DNA from: Lepidodermella squamata
Lineage: Eukaryota; Gastrotricha
DNA length: 64,000 nucleotides
Assembly (NCBI GenBank): GCA_047495785.1
Contig: JBLDXI010000024.1
Coordinates: forward strand, 4,030,001-4,094,000
Direction of reading: 5' to 3'
This document shows positions 43,851 to 54,938 of the stretch, piece after piece (positions within the stretch are counted from its first letter, which is position 1; the number at the start of each line of letters is the position of its first letter). Under the pieces are notes generated by a model, which was not told where the DNA came from, did no database searches, and saw nothing but the letters and a program-made list of their open reading frames with translations. The translations under genes and the position numbers were made by a program.

Positions 43851-44878
43851 ATGAGGACTTTGTTGTTTCGGCATCGCGAGACGCCGCGCAAGTTGGCCAG
43901 CGCGTTGTACCCTGGTTCGGGCCCGGCTGAGCGGTTGGAGATCCTGCGGCGCCTGGTGACCAATGTCGTGCGCCACGAACGCGTTGAACACACTTTCTAT
44001 CGACTGGCTGAAACGCGGCAATACGTCGAACTGGTTAATAAAATTCGAATAATATTTTTCATTAAAACTGATGAAAAATTGGTTATAAAATTAAAAATAA
44101 TCAATTCCAAAGTATCTCTTTAGCGGAACCAAAAATTCCAAATTTTTGAGTAGCTAAATTTCAGAATTTTCCGTGATTTCAGGAACAATCCTTTAAAAAA
44201 TGATGAAATTACAATTTTTCGCAACTGTTCAATAAAATTTCTTCCTCATCATCATCACTTCAAGAATCGGCATGATGATAGGTTGATGAAATGATTCGAA
44301 AAATGATACTGTGCCTAGCTTGGGTTTGGTGCCAAGTTGAAATTTGGTCCCGAAAAAAGTTCAACAATTTTAATTTTTTAATTTTTCTAATTATATAATT
44401 TTTAGAAATTCAGCGATCGATTTATTATTGAATTTCAATTTCTTTAAATTTTCACAATTTTTTAAATATTTTTTGTACGATTATTTTTCAGCTTATTCAA
44501 CAAGCAATACAACATGGTGATCGGCATCAACCGACCATGGAAGTGGCTGATTATTGGCTGCTCGAGAAAGACCTGATTCCGAAACTGTTTCAAGTCCTGG
44601 CGCCTAGATACCAGTCCTACGCGACCAGTTTCACGAAACTCCACCGACTGCCGCCGTCCTACCCTGGCCTAGACGTGCCGCAGGCTGTGCTTGAATTGCG
44701 CGGCAACCCGTGGCCACCGATGATAGCCGGGTCCATCGAATCCGACCGGCGGAAGAAGCATTTTCTGCCGAATATCCTGCTCGATGCGGCTCGAGCCGAG
44801 TTCCAGCAGCGGCAGAACAAAGCCAGCAATCCTAGTCCGCCCTCGACCAACGCCCCAGAATCCGGCAATAAGGAATGA
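43851..44878 (+). CDS. MRPL17: Mitochondrial large ribosomal subunit protein bL17m
   Basis: Component of the mitoribosomal large subunit near the exit tunnel. Exons are 43851-44033 and 44492-44878 with a phase-0 intron, giving 189 aa. The L17 fold signature appears in exon 1 (LEILRRLVTNVVRHERVEHTF) and exon 2 (ADYWLLEKDLIPKLFQVLAPRY). The C-terminal extension is Ser/Pro/Asn-rich, as in animal homologues. The intron is 458 bp with nothing recognisable. The donor is a weaker GTTAAT, but the phase and homology on both sides support it. AATAAA signals follow at about 44963. Confidence 0.93.
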
Positions 44879-44991
44879 TTTGCAAAACAAAACGAGCCAA
44901 ATTTAGATTTTATGACGATTGTGCCTCTGAAACGAGTGATTTGTTCAACGCTCAACTTGATAATAAAATAAAAGCTCACATCAAATCGATA

Positions 44992-45962
44992 CAGGGTGTC
45001 TCATAAAAGTAACTCAGTCAAAGAAAAGACTGTGGAAAGGGGTCAGACTCTCCAAAAACCAAGGCCATTTCTGATCTCATGGAACTGCTTATTAATATGC
45101 CACTTGTCGAACAGAATGAAAAATCCGAAGAAATTCCGTCGAAACTCGTAAAACACCGATCCATTCCCATCGGGTTTTCTTCAGTGAAATCGTACAGAGA
45201 ATCATACGGAATGCTTCCATCTGCTTCCATTTACTGATTATACCGAATGTCTCCACGAAAAGCAACAATACCAGTAGTCCCGCGTACCACGAGACTTTCG
45301 GCATTGTTCCGAGTTCATTATTTTCATGCAAGTATCGGGGTTCAAGTTTTAATTTCTTGAATTTTTGAAAAATTATTTGTTACCCAGTTTATTATTAAAA
45401 CGACCAGAATCTAGAGACATCATCCAAATAGCCTGAGTCCGGAGTTGAAATAGGTAATCCTTTAGCTTCAAATTCAATAGCGCGTAATCAGTAACCTTGC
45501 ATATACGATTCACTACTTATTCGGTTGCTAGCTTCACAGAACACAATCTTTCGCAGCTATTCGAAAAGTGGCCAATGCTTGATGTTTGCCTCCATCCTGA
45601 CTCCGCTGCGCACAATCTTTTTCTACAGCAAGCCTTCTTCCGCATCTTTGGCGTTATCCACTGGCATAGCAGCGAATCATTCTCTCATCGCAGCAACGTT
45701 TCAACTCTTCCGGGTGAAGGAAGTGGGCTTTAAAATACACAGAACTCACCATCAGTGAAGTGAAGTTCCCATCGGAGTTCGAGAGAGTAATTTTTTTATA
45801 CCGCAGTGACTGTGATCAATTTTTCATTTCCTATTTTTAGCAAATACTCTTCCCCCGTCAATTAGCATGTTTGCTGAAAGCTGTTTTACTTGATACAATT
45901 ATCCACGTTTGGGATATTGTCAAATCGATGCGAGCATCCCAACGGAAATTATGAGACACCTG
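44992..45962. mobile_element. Possible decayed mariner-type element
   Basis: The left end reads TA|CAGGGTGTCTCATAA at 44990 onward. Near 45948-45962 is the approximate complement ATTATGAGACACCTG, with one C missing and no TA on the right. Short open frames inside (45018-45230 on minus, 45497-45733 on plus) show no clear transposase motif. The rest of this 1.1-kb spacer before the first channel gene is non-coding. Confidence 0.35.
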
Positions 45963-46010
45963 GCCAAAACGTGGACTTGAATCGGACGGCACAGAGCTGC
46001 CAAATCCAAA

Positions 46011-47216
46011 ATGATGCTCGTCATCATGCTTATCATTGAGATGCTTGCGAGCCCTATTCTTGCTGGAGGAAACGATTCATCGGCAGGGGAAGATGTAATG
46101 CCCTTGTTGTTCAAAGACTGCAAACTGTCACCCAGCGCCGTAGTTCCTAATATGGCCAGTTCTCGAAAGCCGGTTGCAGTGGAAACCACTCTTTCCTTAG
46201 ACACAATAGTCGGAATAAGCGAGTTGGAAGAAACTATAGAACTAACGGGCGGCCTTCTCGTTACTTTCTACCTCGACTGTTTGGCAAAATCAGCTGTTAA
46301 ATACAACGAGACATACGAGGTTCCAGTTTATGGCGTCATTACTAACACCAACGACTATTGGCGACCACCGATCACGTTCATGAACAGCCGCAATGATCAC
46401 GGCCTTACTCAGAATGTCTACCCTGCTATCCTGATGTATCCATTTCTTGGCACTGCCGCCTACGTTTTTACTGGATTTTTCACGCCAAGATGCCCGATGA
46501 ATTTTGAAACGTAAGCTAATATGCCTTTGCAGGTTGCAGAAGCTGCCTATTTAGCCGTTTCCATTAACCTCAGATTCCCATTTGATACTCAAACCTGTGA
46601 ACTCAGCTTTGGATTGTATCTACCAAGCAGCGCGATAAGTATCAAGAAGCATAGCAACATTTTCAACAGCGGCCCAGGTAAATTCGTCTCGCCAAATATA
46701 GGCTGGAGGCTTCTGAATTCCTCGAGCGACTTCAGCCTGCGTCAGGCTTCTGGTATCGGCTATTTCGAACTGTCAACTTCAATAACAATCAAACGCCGGC
46801 CTGATTATTTTATCGCGAACATCGTCATGCCGTGTTTCTTCCTAACTGCAGCCCAATTCGTGACGTTTTTCATGCCGACCGAGGCCCCGGAACGTGCGAG
46901 CTATGCTGTAACGATTCTGTTGAGTTTCACTGTCATACAAGCCCAGGTGCAATTGAACATACCGAAAACCCCTGTGAACATTCTGATCAACGACGTGATT
47001 CAGGCGGAATCGATCTCAGCCCTAATTGTTACCCTCTATGCTGGTGTCACATGTGCGTGGTACAAATCGTCGCACAAAAGAGCGAATCGAGTAATTGAGA
47101 TCTTTTGCGCGAAAATCTTGCTATGCCGCCTGGTTGATTTAATTTCTGCGTCGATCCTCGCCGCCATTTTGATCACAATCAATGCCGGAGTTGGATATTT
47201 CATTTACACAGCTTGA
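46011..47216 (+). CDS. Cys-loop ligand-gated ion channel, paralogue A
   Basis: Pentameric ligand-gated channel subunit of nicotinic-like type; the ligand is unknown. Exons are 46011-46510 and 46574-47216 (phase-2 intron of 63 nt), giving 380 aa. A signal peptide (MMLVIMLIIEMLASPILA) precedes the extracellular domain. Conserved segments are LLFKDCKLSPSA, NDYWRPPITFMNSRND (loop A region) and the Cys-loop, which is completed only by splicing to C-x13-C with FPFD. M1 starts RRPDYFIANIVMPC. M2 is ERASYAVTILLSFTVIQAQV, with Glu at -1' and Leu at 9', which predicts cation selectivity. The M3-M4 loop is only about 20 residues. The loop-B Trp of the family is Tyr here (GLYLPSS). No vicinal Cys pair is seen in loop C, so it is not a typical alpha subunit. 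Confidence 0.9.
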
Positions 47217-47423
47217 GCTTCAACGGCGTATAAGAACGGTCAAGACGAGAACTGAATCCTTGAACTAGAAGTCGACATTGCTAATTACCGATGTTAATTT
47301 TCATTCTTATATTATTTAAATGACGATTCAATTTCGAATTAAAATTACCACCAGATTCCATGAGAGCTGACATGTGTGTATTCAAAATTTTCATGTGGTG
47401 ACGTTATTTATAGTTTTTGTGTC

Positions 47424-48010
47424 TGTGGCGGTGATGCCACCTGCGCCGTGACACGCGCCCTTGCGGCACGCGTCCGCTTCTCCCGCCACGGCGCCCACGG
47501 GCCCACCTAAGCACGCTCCTATCATTCATCAATCTGTCATTTCATATTTCATTCATATTTCATTACGCTTTACCGGTGCCTCCGCAGGGTCCTCTCACCC
47601 TATCGTCCGCCTCTGCTAACTCAGCCGTCAGCCGATTCCACCGTTAATCCGAATTACTACTGTTACCTAGAACATATTTTATCTATTTTTACTCATCACA
47701 TCGGTACGTTGTATCGCGATCCGCGATATCCACTCCGCCTGCCTACTCCGCGTGATCGGTAATTTATTGTTACGGCCTGAATAACCTCAGTTTCATATCG
47801 CCTTCATTTCAACAGCTTTGCTTACGTGCCGTTTGTCTGCTTCTCCTCCCGGCTGACTGCTTCGCTTTATCTCGAACCCGGTATGCCACCTCGCCCTACC
47901 TTTATACACTTTTTCCTTACACTGTGCTTGTATACAGGGCCTTGATTTTACCTGAATAAAAGACCTGATTGCCAACAACCAGTTGTGCTCCTATTGGTCT
48001 CACTGTTACA
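47424..48010 (+). repeat. 5' LTR
   Basis: 587 bp, TG...CA termini, offset 8,442 bp from the 3' LTR. It holds a TATA-like CTTTATAC near 47900 and AATAAA at 47955-47960, as expected for promoter and polyadenylation signals. Confidence 0.96.
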
Positions 48011-48011
48011 C

Positions 48012-48029
48012 TGGTGCATCGGCCGGGAA
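48012..48029 (+). promoter_or_regulatory. Primer-binding site complementary to tRNA-Gly
   Basis: One base after the 5' LTR, TGGTGCATCGGCCGGGAA is complementary over 18 nt to the 3' end (with CCA) of a typical animal tRNA-Gly(GCC). This is the expected position for minus-strand priming. Confidence 0.85.
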
Positions 48030-48036
48030 ATCCGTC

Positions 48037-49716
48037 ATGCCCGCAAAGACCCGCTATGGGAAAGCGCCTCCCTCGCCTGTCGTGTCGCCTCCTCCTTACT
48101 CTGCAGCGACAAGAGGCAGTGGACGTGGCCGTGGCCGCGGAGGTCGTGGTGGCGCCCGTAACAGCCGGAAACAGCCTGACTTCTCGTCGCCGACGTCGCC
48201 GGCCGACACTGCTGTGCCCTGGGGATCGCCGTCACCCGTTCGCACCGGCAAGCGGCAGCCCTCGCCCGCCCCGCGGAATCGGACGCCGCAGAGGCCGCCG
48301 CCGCCTTCCAGCGCACCTGTCTCCGACTTCGAGAGGCTACTGGCGTTCGCCGATGTTGCCACGCTGGAACGGTTCCTCGAGGACGAATTCGCCGTCATCG
48401 CCGGCATGCCGTCAGGTCCCAATCGCGCCGTCCGGGAAGCGCGTCATCACCGCATTCTCGATCTGCACGAACGGCGCGTGGATGAGGAACGCGACCGCGC
48501 TCTGCAAGACCGCCTGGTTGCCATCGCCCCGGCTGCAACCGCCTACCGCCTCGATCCGACGGCCCCAAGCCGCCCGACGGTCCCACCACCACCGCCGCCG
48601 TCAGTCACGTTTTCGTCGGCGCCTGTGAACATCGAACCGGCCGCAATTCAGCCTCGTCCGGGTCCAACTACGGCACCGCCTCCTGCTGCTACCTCGAACC
48701 TCAAATTGGCTCGATTGCAGCCCACGTCCGCCAGCCTCACCTCGACGGTCCTCTCGGCTCCAACCAAGTTGAAGGACCTAGTGGAAAAACAGGGCGCCAA
48801 GGAGCCGCTCCTTACCTTCGCCGCCCGCTGCAAGGCCACTCTCGCCACGGTCGAGCTGCCCGACATTTCGGCCCTCACGAACCTGCTGCATGGCTTGTTC
48901 AACGACACGTGCAAGGCCGCGCTCAGCAGCATGCTGGCAGCAGGCATCAGAATCGATTCGCTGGACCGGCTTTTCGACGAGTTGGCCCTCCGCGTGCCTA
49001 GCACGGCGGTCGACGAAGAGCCCAAGCAGCAAGCTGGCGAAGCCGTTGTAGTTTTCGGTGACCAGTGCCGACGTCACGTGCGGCACCACTACCCTGGTCT
49101 ACCTGACGCCGCCTCGGACAAGCTGGCAGCGCGCCTTTTCCTGGCTGGCCTACGCCCTGGCGAGCTCAAGCGCCATGTTACCCTGCGCGACGAGGAAGCC
49201 CGAGCCTTGCGCGGCGAATCGGCCCCGTTGGCTGTGCTCCTCGCTCACGCTTCGACCTTCGAACGGGCGGAGCTCCGTGTCGCCCCAGAGGACAAGGCCG
49301 CCAAGCAGAAGCCCGCGGCAATCACCATCGCCAGCGTTGCGACCTCCGAGCCCGCGCCGAAGCCTCCGCCTCCTCGGCAAGACCGACCGCCGCAACAGGC
49401 CCGCCGACAACAGTTTCAGCGGCCTCCGCCTCAACGGCCACAGCAACAGCAGCAACCGCCGCAACAACCGCCTTTCCAGCAGCGGCAGCAACAGCCGTTC
49501 AACCCGCCGCCCTCTCGGCCGAACGATTCGCGCCGACCATTTCGCCGCGATCCATGGCCGGAGGCTATTGACCAGTTGGCGTTCTACCACCAGCTGGGTG
49601 TCTGTTGGAGGTGCGGCGCGGCCGATCACTCCTTCCGCGACCTGGGCTGCCCGCAGATGTCGGCGCAGCTCCGAGCCGCCGCCCAGGCGCCCGTTCAGAG
49701 CAATCAGTCAAACTGA
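48037..49716 (+). CDS. gag: Gag polyprotein of the LTR element
   Basis: 559 aa from the ATG at 48037, just past the primer-binding site; an upstream extension into the LTR has no ATG support. The N-terminus is basic and Pro/Gly/Arg-rich (GRGRGRGGRGG). The central helical region fits a capsid domain (LKDLVEKQGAKEPLLTFAARC onward). A Gln/Pro-rich linker precedes a zinc knuckle CWRCGAADHSFRDLGC near the end. The spacing is Cx2Cx4Hx6C, longer than the usual last x4. Gag packages element RNA in particles. Its 3' end overlaps pol in a different frame. Confidence 0.88.
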   Translation: MPAKTRYGKAPPSPVVSPPPYSAATRGSGRGRGRGGRGGARNSRKQPDFSSPTSPADTAVPWGSPSPVRTGKRQPSPAPRNRTPQRPPPPSSAPVSDFERLLAFADVATLERFLEDEFAVIAGMPSGPNRAVREARHHRILDLHERRVDEERDRALQDRLVAIAPAATAYRLDPTAPSRPTVPPPPPPSVTFSSAPVNIEPAAIQPRPGPTTAPPPAATSNLKLARLQPTSASLTSTVLSAPTKLKDLVEKQGAKEPLLTFAARCKATLATVELPDISALTNLLHGLFNDTCKAALSSMLAAGIRIDSLDRLFDELALRVPSTAVDEEPKQQAGEAVVVFGDQCRRHVRHHYPGLPDAASDKLAARLFLAGLRPGELKRHVTLRDEEARALRGESAPLAVLLAHASTFERAELRVAPEDKAAKQKPAAITIASVATSEPAPKPPPPRQDRPPQQARRQQFQRPPPQRPQQQQQPPQQPPFQQRQQQPFNPPPSRPNDSRRPFRRDPWPEAIDQLAFYHQLGVCWRCGAADHSFRDLGCPQMSAQLRAAAQAPVQSNQSN

Positions 49717-52700
49717 CAGGGCAGACGGGCCAGGTGGCCGCCCGTTCTTGCCCTCCCGACGCCGCCTTAGCCACCCTGTCCGCCGCCGTTGATGCCCTGT
49801 GCGACTTCCCCCTTGCTGGAACCCCCGTTACCGGTCTTGTTGACACAGGTGCTAATGCCACTATTGTTTCCGCCGCGCTCTGCCGTTTCCTGGCGCTGCC
49901 CATCATCCCGTTGCCCACGCCTGTCACTATGAGAACCGCCGATGGTCAGATCGTCGACTCGCGCACGGTCCTCGGCACCGCCCAGCTGCCCTTCTCGTCA
50001 GCGTTCGGACCTCACCAGGCCATTGTGTTGGCCAGCCCTAGTCACGACCTCATCGTCGGCTTGGATTGGTTGCGTCGACACCAAGCTGTGGTCGATCTGC
50101 GACAACTCCGCCTCCGTGGCCTCGACTGGCACTTGCCGATCCACCTCTCGCCGCCGGCCGGGCCTCGCTGGGCCTCGGTTTCCGTCGATGGCCGGCCATT
50201 CTACGACGCCCAGGTCTTGGTCAACGGTCGCATGACTACGGCTCGCGTCAGCACCAGCTCGCCTACCTCGATCGCTACGCCGGCTTGCATGTCGATGTTG
50301 GGTGCAAATTGGGCTCCCTTCGCCCCCGGCTCGCTTCCGCGCCTGCCTTCGTCGGCTGGTCGTGTGGTCCCGCTTGGCCTCGGCTTCCTTCGCTTGCACA
50401 CCTCGACCCATGCGACCGATCTGCCCGTCTTGGTCGTGAGTGGCGACGAGCACCGCCTAGTCCTCGGTGGCTCTCTGCTGTTCGCAAATCGTGCCGAGTT
50501 CAACCTCGCCGCTGGCTCGTTCTCGTTCGCCCCGCCGTCCGCGCCCGATGCGCTCCCCGCCGACGTCGAGGACCTTATCTCGCGCTCTGTGTCTGGCCTC
50601 GGTGACGATGATGCCGCCGACATGCGTGCCTTACTGGTCGAGTTCGCGCCAGTGTTCAGCGACCGCTCGATGGGTATCCAGCTGAAACAGCCGCTCCTCA
50701 TCGAGACCACGGCTACGCGTCCGATCAGTGTGCCTCGCCGCTACATGGGGCCTCACAAGAAGGCCGAGCTTCGCAAGCACTTGCGCTTCCTCCGCGAACG
50801 CGGCCTGATCGAGGTCGGCAACTCACCGAACGCTTGCTGCCCCGTCATCGTGCCTAAGCCCTCGGCGGCCGAACCGAACGGCACCCGCTTCACGGTCGAC
50901 TTCCGACCCCGGAACAAGTTCCTACCCGACCGGTATCACGTCCCGCCGCTCTGGGAGGATGTGACGGAGCGACTTCACGGTGCTAAGTTCTTCTGCCGCC
51001 TTGATCTTCGCCAGGCGTTTCACCAGCTGCCGTTGGCGGAGGAGTGCCGCGACCTGACGACGTTCTACGGCGCCGATGGCGAGAAGTGGCGCTACGCCGT
51101 GCTACCCATGGGCCTGTCGGTCAGTCCTGCCCTGTTGCAGTCCGCGATGCAGAACGAGATCCTGGCTGGTCTTCTGGACCTCTGCATCGTGTACCAGGAT
51201 GACTGCCTGGTCTACGCCGACAGCGTCCCAGAGCTACTTCGCCGCCTCCGCCTGGTCTTCGAGCGCTTCCGAGACTTTCGCGTCAGCGTTTCCGCCGCCA
51301 AGTGCGAGCTCGCTCGCCCAGAATTAAAGTTCCTTGGCCGTCGCCTTTCCGCCTCTGGCGTGTCTCCGGACCCCGATCGCACCCGCGACATCGCGCTCTT
51401 TCCTCGCCCTACCTGCCGCCGGGATGTTCGCTCGTTCCTGGGCACCTGCAATTTTCTACGCGCACATCTGCCTGACTTCGCGACGCTAGCCGCGCCCTTG
51501 TCCGCACTCACCTCGAACGCCGTGCCGTTTGCCTGGTCGGACGACTGCGAAAAGTCGTTCCTCGCCTTGAAGGCCGCCTTCCAGCAGCCGGGCATCCTGG
51601 TCTACCCGGACTTCTCCCGAGCGTTCAAGGTGATGTGTGACGCCTCGGACGTCGGCCTCGGTTGCCTGCTTATGCAAACTGGTGATGACGGTCTCGACCG
51701 GCTGGTTGCTGCGCACAGTCGCCTGCTTTCGCCCGCCGAGCGGAAGTACCCAGCCCTCGAGAAGGAGTGTCTTGCGATCGTGTTCTCGTGTGAACGTTTC
51801 CGCGAATACCTGCTTGGCACCAGGTTCGTCCTCGAAACCGATCACAAGGCGCTCCTGTGGCTTCAAACCCTCCGTGATCCCAGCAAGCGTGTCTGGCGTT
51901 GGTTGGAGATGCTCGGTGACTACCAGTTCGACCTGGTCCACCGTCCGGGTCGCCTCAATCTCGCTGACGGTCTTTCACGGCCATCCGTTGAGCCGGACGA
52001 TGTTGGCTATACTTCCGACGACAGCACCCTGCCCGACGCGACCTGCGCCGCCTCGCTGTCGGTGGCCGACTCGTTCCGCCTCGACCCCGCTGCACTCCGC
52101 GCCGCTCAGTTGGCCGACCCCGATCTCGGCCCCGTACTACGGCATCTGGACCTCGGCGAGCCTCTGCCTCGGCCACTCTCGGCCGGTTCGGCCCGGCTGT
52201 TACAGCTGCAGGACACGGTCTCGAAGGACGACGCCGGCGTCTTCTACATGTCGGTATCGGACCGCTTGTTCCCGCGGCTGTGCCTCATCCTGCCCGCCGT
52301 CTACGTGCCAGAAGTCATCAGAACAGCCCACGACGCGCCGATGTCTGGTCACCTGGGTCGCCGCAAGACCCTCGAGCGCATCCGCGATTACTGTTGGTTC
52401 CCAGGGTGTTACAGCGCCGTCCGGAAGTTCTGCCGCGATTGTGCCACGTGCGCCGCCCGAAAAGCCACGAATCAGTCCACGACAGTGCCGCTAGTACCGC
52501 TTCGCCACGCCGACGAGCCGTTCGCTTTGGTCGCTATGGATGTGGTTGGGCCTATTCAGCCGGCCAGCAGCCAGGGTCATCGATGGGTGCTGACGTTCTA
52601 CGACGCTTTCTCCAAGTTGTTGGTCGCCTACCCGCTGAGGTCAACGAAAGCGCCCTCAATCGTCGCGTGCCTTGAGCGGTTCATCGCGGATTTCGACCTA

Positions 52701-53333
52701 CCCGAGACGCTCCTCACCGACCGTGGCACCAACGTGGACTCGCTCGCTGTCCGGATGTTCTGCGAAAGCCTCGGCATTCGGAAGATACGGACGAGCCGTT
52801 TCAACCCCCGTGGCAATAGCCTGGTCGAACGGAGCCACCGGGTGCTGGCGGACATCATCGCAACCGGCCTCGATCCTAGTCAACCGCGAGCCTGGCATCA
52901 GCAGCTGGTACGGGCCCTGCGCGCCTACAAGACCGCGGTGCATGAAGCCACTGGCGTAACTCCCCACGAGGTCGTCTTCGGCTACCCAGCCCGCACGGCG
53001 ATCAAGCTCTTAGCCGGCCCGGCCACTGGTCCACTTGACCGTCCCGATGGTCCACCAGCGCAACGCGTTGTGCCCCGCCGGTCTCGACTCGACGCCCTCT
53101 GGCAGCACGCATCCGCCAACCTGGACAAGGCACAACAGCACCGCCGCCTCGTCAACGACCGGCACGCCAACTCGCGCCGTTTCTCAGTCGGCGACCACGT
53201 CGGCGTCCGCCTCGAGGACCACGAACGCCAGGGCAAGTTCGCGCCCCGCTACCGAGGCCCGTTCGTCGTCACCATAGACAATGATGTAACAGATCGGACA
53301 CTCACGCACTTGCCTGTTGTCGTTAAACCATAA
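49605..53333 (+). CDS. pol: Pol polyprotein of the LTR element (3' end interrupted)
   Basis: Protease, reverse transcriptase, RNase H and integrase in Ty3/Gypsy order. The protease active site is VDTGAN (about 49842). RT has LPMGLSVSPALLQ and the catalytic YQDD at 51192-51203. RNase H begins at CDASDVGLG (about 51640). Integrase has an HHCC zinc region (about 52330-52460), then catalytic Asp in MDVVGP, Asp in TDRGTN and Glu in VERSH, and a GPF motif (RYRGPF). The frame is -1 relative to gag, with an overlap of up to 112 nt. From 53273 the reading runs into an inserted DNA element and stops at 53331-53333, so the native C-terminal tail is cut off. Confidence 0.9.
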   Translation: MEVRRGRSLLPRPGLPADVGAAPSRRPGARSEQSVKLTGQTGQVAARSCPPDAALATLSAAVDALCDFPLAGTPVTGLVDTGANATIVSAALCRFLALPIIPLPTPVTMRTADGQIVDSRTVLGTAQLPFSSAFGPHQAIVLASPSHDLIVGLDWLRRHQAVVDLRQLRLRGLDWHLPIHLSPPAGPRWASVSVDGRPFYDAQVLVNGRMTTARVSTSSPTSIATPACMSMLGANWAPFAPGSLPRLPSSAGRVVPLGLGFLRLHTSTHATDLPVLVVSGDEHRLVLGGSLLFANRAEFNLAAGSFSFAPPSAPDALPADVEDLISRSVSGLGDDDAADMRALLVEFAPVFSDRSMGIQLKQPLLIETTATRPISVPRRYMGPHKKAELRKHLRFLRERGLIEVGNSPNACCPVIVPKPSAAEPNGTRFTVDFRPRNKFLPDRYHVPPLWEDVTERLHGAKFFCRLDLRQAFHQLPLAEECRDLTTFYGADGEKWRYAVLPMGLSVSPALLQSAMQNEILAGLLDLCIVYQDDCLVYADSVPELLRRLRLVFERFRDFRVSVSAAKCELARPELKFLGRRLSASGVSPDPDRTRDIALFPRPTCRRDVRSFLGTCNFLRAHLPDFATLAAPLSALTSNAVPFAWSDDCEKSFLALKAAFQQPGILVYPDFSRAFKVMCDASDVGLGCLLMQTGDDGLDRLVAAHSRLLSPAERKYPALEKECLAIVFSCERFREYLLGTRFVLETDHKALLWLQTLRDPSKRVWRWLEMLGDYQFDLVHRPGRLNLADGLSRPSVEPDDVGYTSDDSTLPDATCAASLSVADSFRLDPAALRAAQLADPDLGPVLRHLDLGEPLPRPLSAGSARLLQLQDTVSKDDAGVFYMSVSDRLFPRLCLILPAVYVPEVIRTAHDAPMSGHLGRRKTLERIRDYCWFPGCYSAVRKFCRDCATCAARKATNQSTTVPLVPLRHADEPFALVAMDVVGPIQPASSQGHRWVLTFYDAFSKLLVAYPLRSTKAPSIVACLERFIADFDLPETLLTDRGTNVDSLAVRMFCESLGIRKIRTSRFNPRGNSLVERSHRVLADIIATGLDPSQPRAWHQQLVRALRAYKTAVHEATGVTPHEVVFGYPARTAIKLLAGPATGPLDRPDGPPAQRVVPRRSRLDALWQHASANLDKAQQHRRLVNDRHANSRRFSVGDHVGVRLEDHERQGKFAPRYRGPFVVTIDNDVTDRTLTHLPVVVKP

Positions 53334-54930
53334 ATTTTCACACTAATTTAAATGCATTGATTTAAAAGGTGGAAAAAGATGTACATCTCCAATTTTTTTT
53401 AAATTTTCATAGAAAGAATCTCCGTCTTTCAAGGATTCCAAAGATCAAAGGCTCATCGCGCGATTCGATGCCGTTGATTTTTAAATTGAAAAACAAAAAT
53501 GTGCATTGAAATTTAGTTGTTGAGTCCTTTCAATTCATTTTTTTCGCGTGGCCACATGTTTCTTTCCTCTTAAAACACAAACACAGATGGCGCCATTTTG
53601 TACTTTTTTATTATTACACATTTTCGAGCATGAAAAGCGAGAAAGCGAGTCAAAAATTTAATTAAATTAAATATTTCCAGGGTGGCTACATGTTCTGATT
53701 TTGAGCTGCTTTCCGTATTTTCATCGGCTGTTTCGTATCGAATTGGCGCATTCGAATTGGTGCTAGGAGTGTACCAGATTTTCTCGAATGATTGATCGCC
53801 GAGTTTTAATTATCGAAACGATAGGTCACCAATGATGGGCGAGTCAGACTAAAATGAAAAGAAATTACCAGCATTTTCTCCAAACCTTATTTTTCTTACC
53901 ATATCGTGCCATCGTGGGTTCGAAAGCTGAAGCATTCAACTACGCGACATGGTGTTACAAGACTCGAGTCGCAGCGAATAGATAGAGCCCGAGCATTTCT
54001 TCCCCGATAAGGGGCAGCGAAGCTTCATTTTGCATGCCTTTCTGAAGCAATTAATTCTTGGAATTCAACTTCATCTCTGCTTTGCAAACTTTAAAAAGAA
54101 AATGAACATCATCAAACAAAATTCAATGTAAAAAGGCAGTTGTTTACAGGGTGCACGAAAAATTTCGATATAATTTTCTAATGAATTTCGTAATAATTTC
54201 TGAATTAGATCTCCGAGTTTTTTTTAATAAAAATCCTTATAAATTTATTTTAAAATGGCTCCGGAATTTATATTAATTTGAAATAATTCAAAATATTTTC
54301 GACCATAAAATAAATATTCGTATCTAAAAATTATGAAAATTATGCACGGTAAAAAATGCTACAGTCATTATTAGGCTGGAAATATTAGGCGAACTTCTCA
54401 GGTTTTAAAGCTTTGAAAATGTCGAAAACTTACAGCCAAAAATATGAAATGTCACTGGTTTTTAAATTAAGGAGGATTCAAACTGTATAGTTGTCAGGTG
54501 GGATTTCTAAAGAAAGATTTCAAACAGAAACCGATGATTATTTAAAAAATGTCCCCTGAGCTCTCGTGGCTCGTGCTAAAGGGTTGAATTTCAAGTGTGT
54601 TGTTGATTCCCATTTGCATTAAAATTTCTCACCACAACTTGTTTTTTCTTCGAGTGAATAATGAGTCATGATTACGCAACACAGTTTTGCATGGTGCTAA
54701 TAATCGATTTTTCGATATTGATTTTCTCGACAACGAAGCCGAATCGCGCGACGGGGTTCGGTTTATTATGGCCGTAAAAAAATGCCCGATTTTCTGATAT
54801 TTTTTTCAAGAATTTATGAGATGTACATATTTTCGGCCGGATTTATAATGGCCGATCCACGGTACAAAGTTCATAATTAAATTTCAATGCGAAGTGTGTG
54901 AGTGTCCGATCTGTAACATTATTGTCTATG
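53273..54930. mobile_element. Non-autonomous DNA transposon inserted in pol
   Basis: 1,658 bp bounded by terminal inverted repeats of about 33 bp starting CATAGACAAT and sharing ACAGATCGGACACTCAC, with a few mismatches. The flanking 8-bp duplication is GTCGTCAC at 53265-53272 and 54931-54938. The interior is AT-rich and without coding capacity, in sharp contrast with the GC-rich pol around it. An 8-bp duplication fits hAT or P-type superfamilies. The sequence does not decide between them. Confidence 0.9.
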
Positions 54931-54938
54931 GTCGTCAC

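Noticed and set aside
46521-47216. Separate second ORF starting MPLQVAEA as an independent channel-like gene
   Set aside because: Its first residues are the translated intron of paralogue A. The acceptor at 46573 joins it to the upstream exon in phase 2 and restores the Cys-loop.
47793-47978. ORF present in both LTRs on the minus strand (also 56235-56420)
   Set aside because: It is repeated only because the LTRs are identical; it has no gene features.
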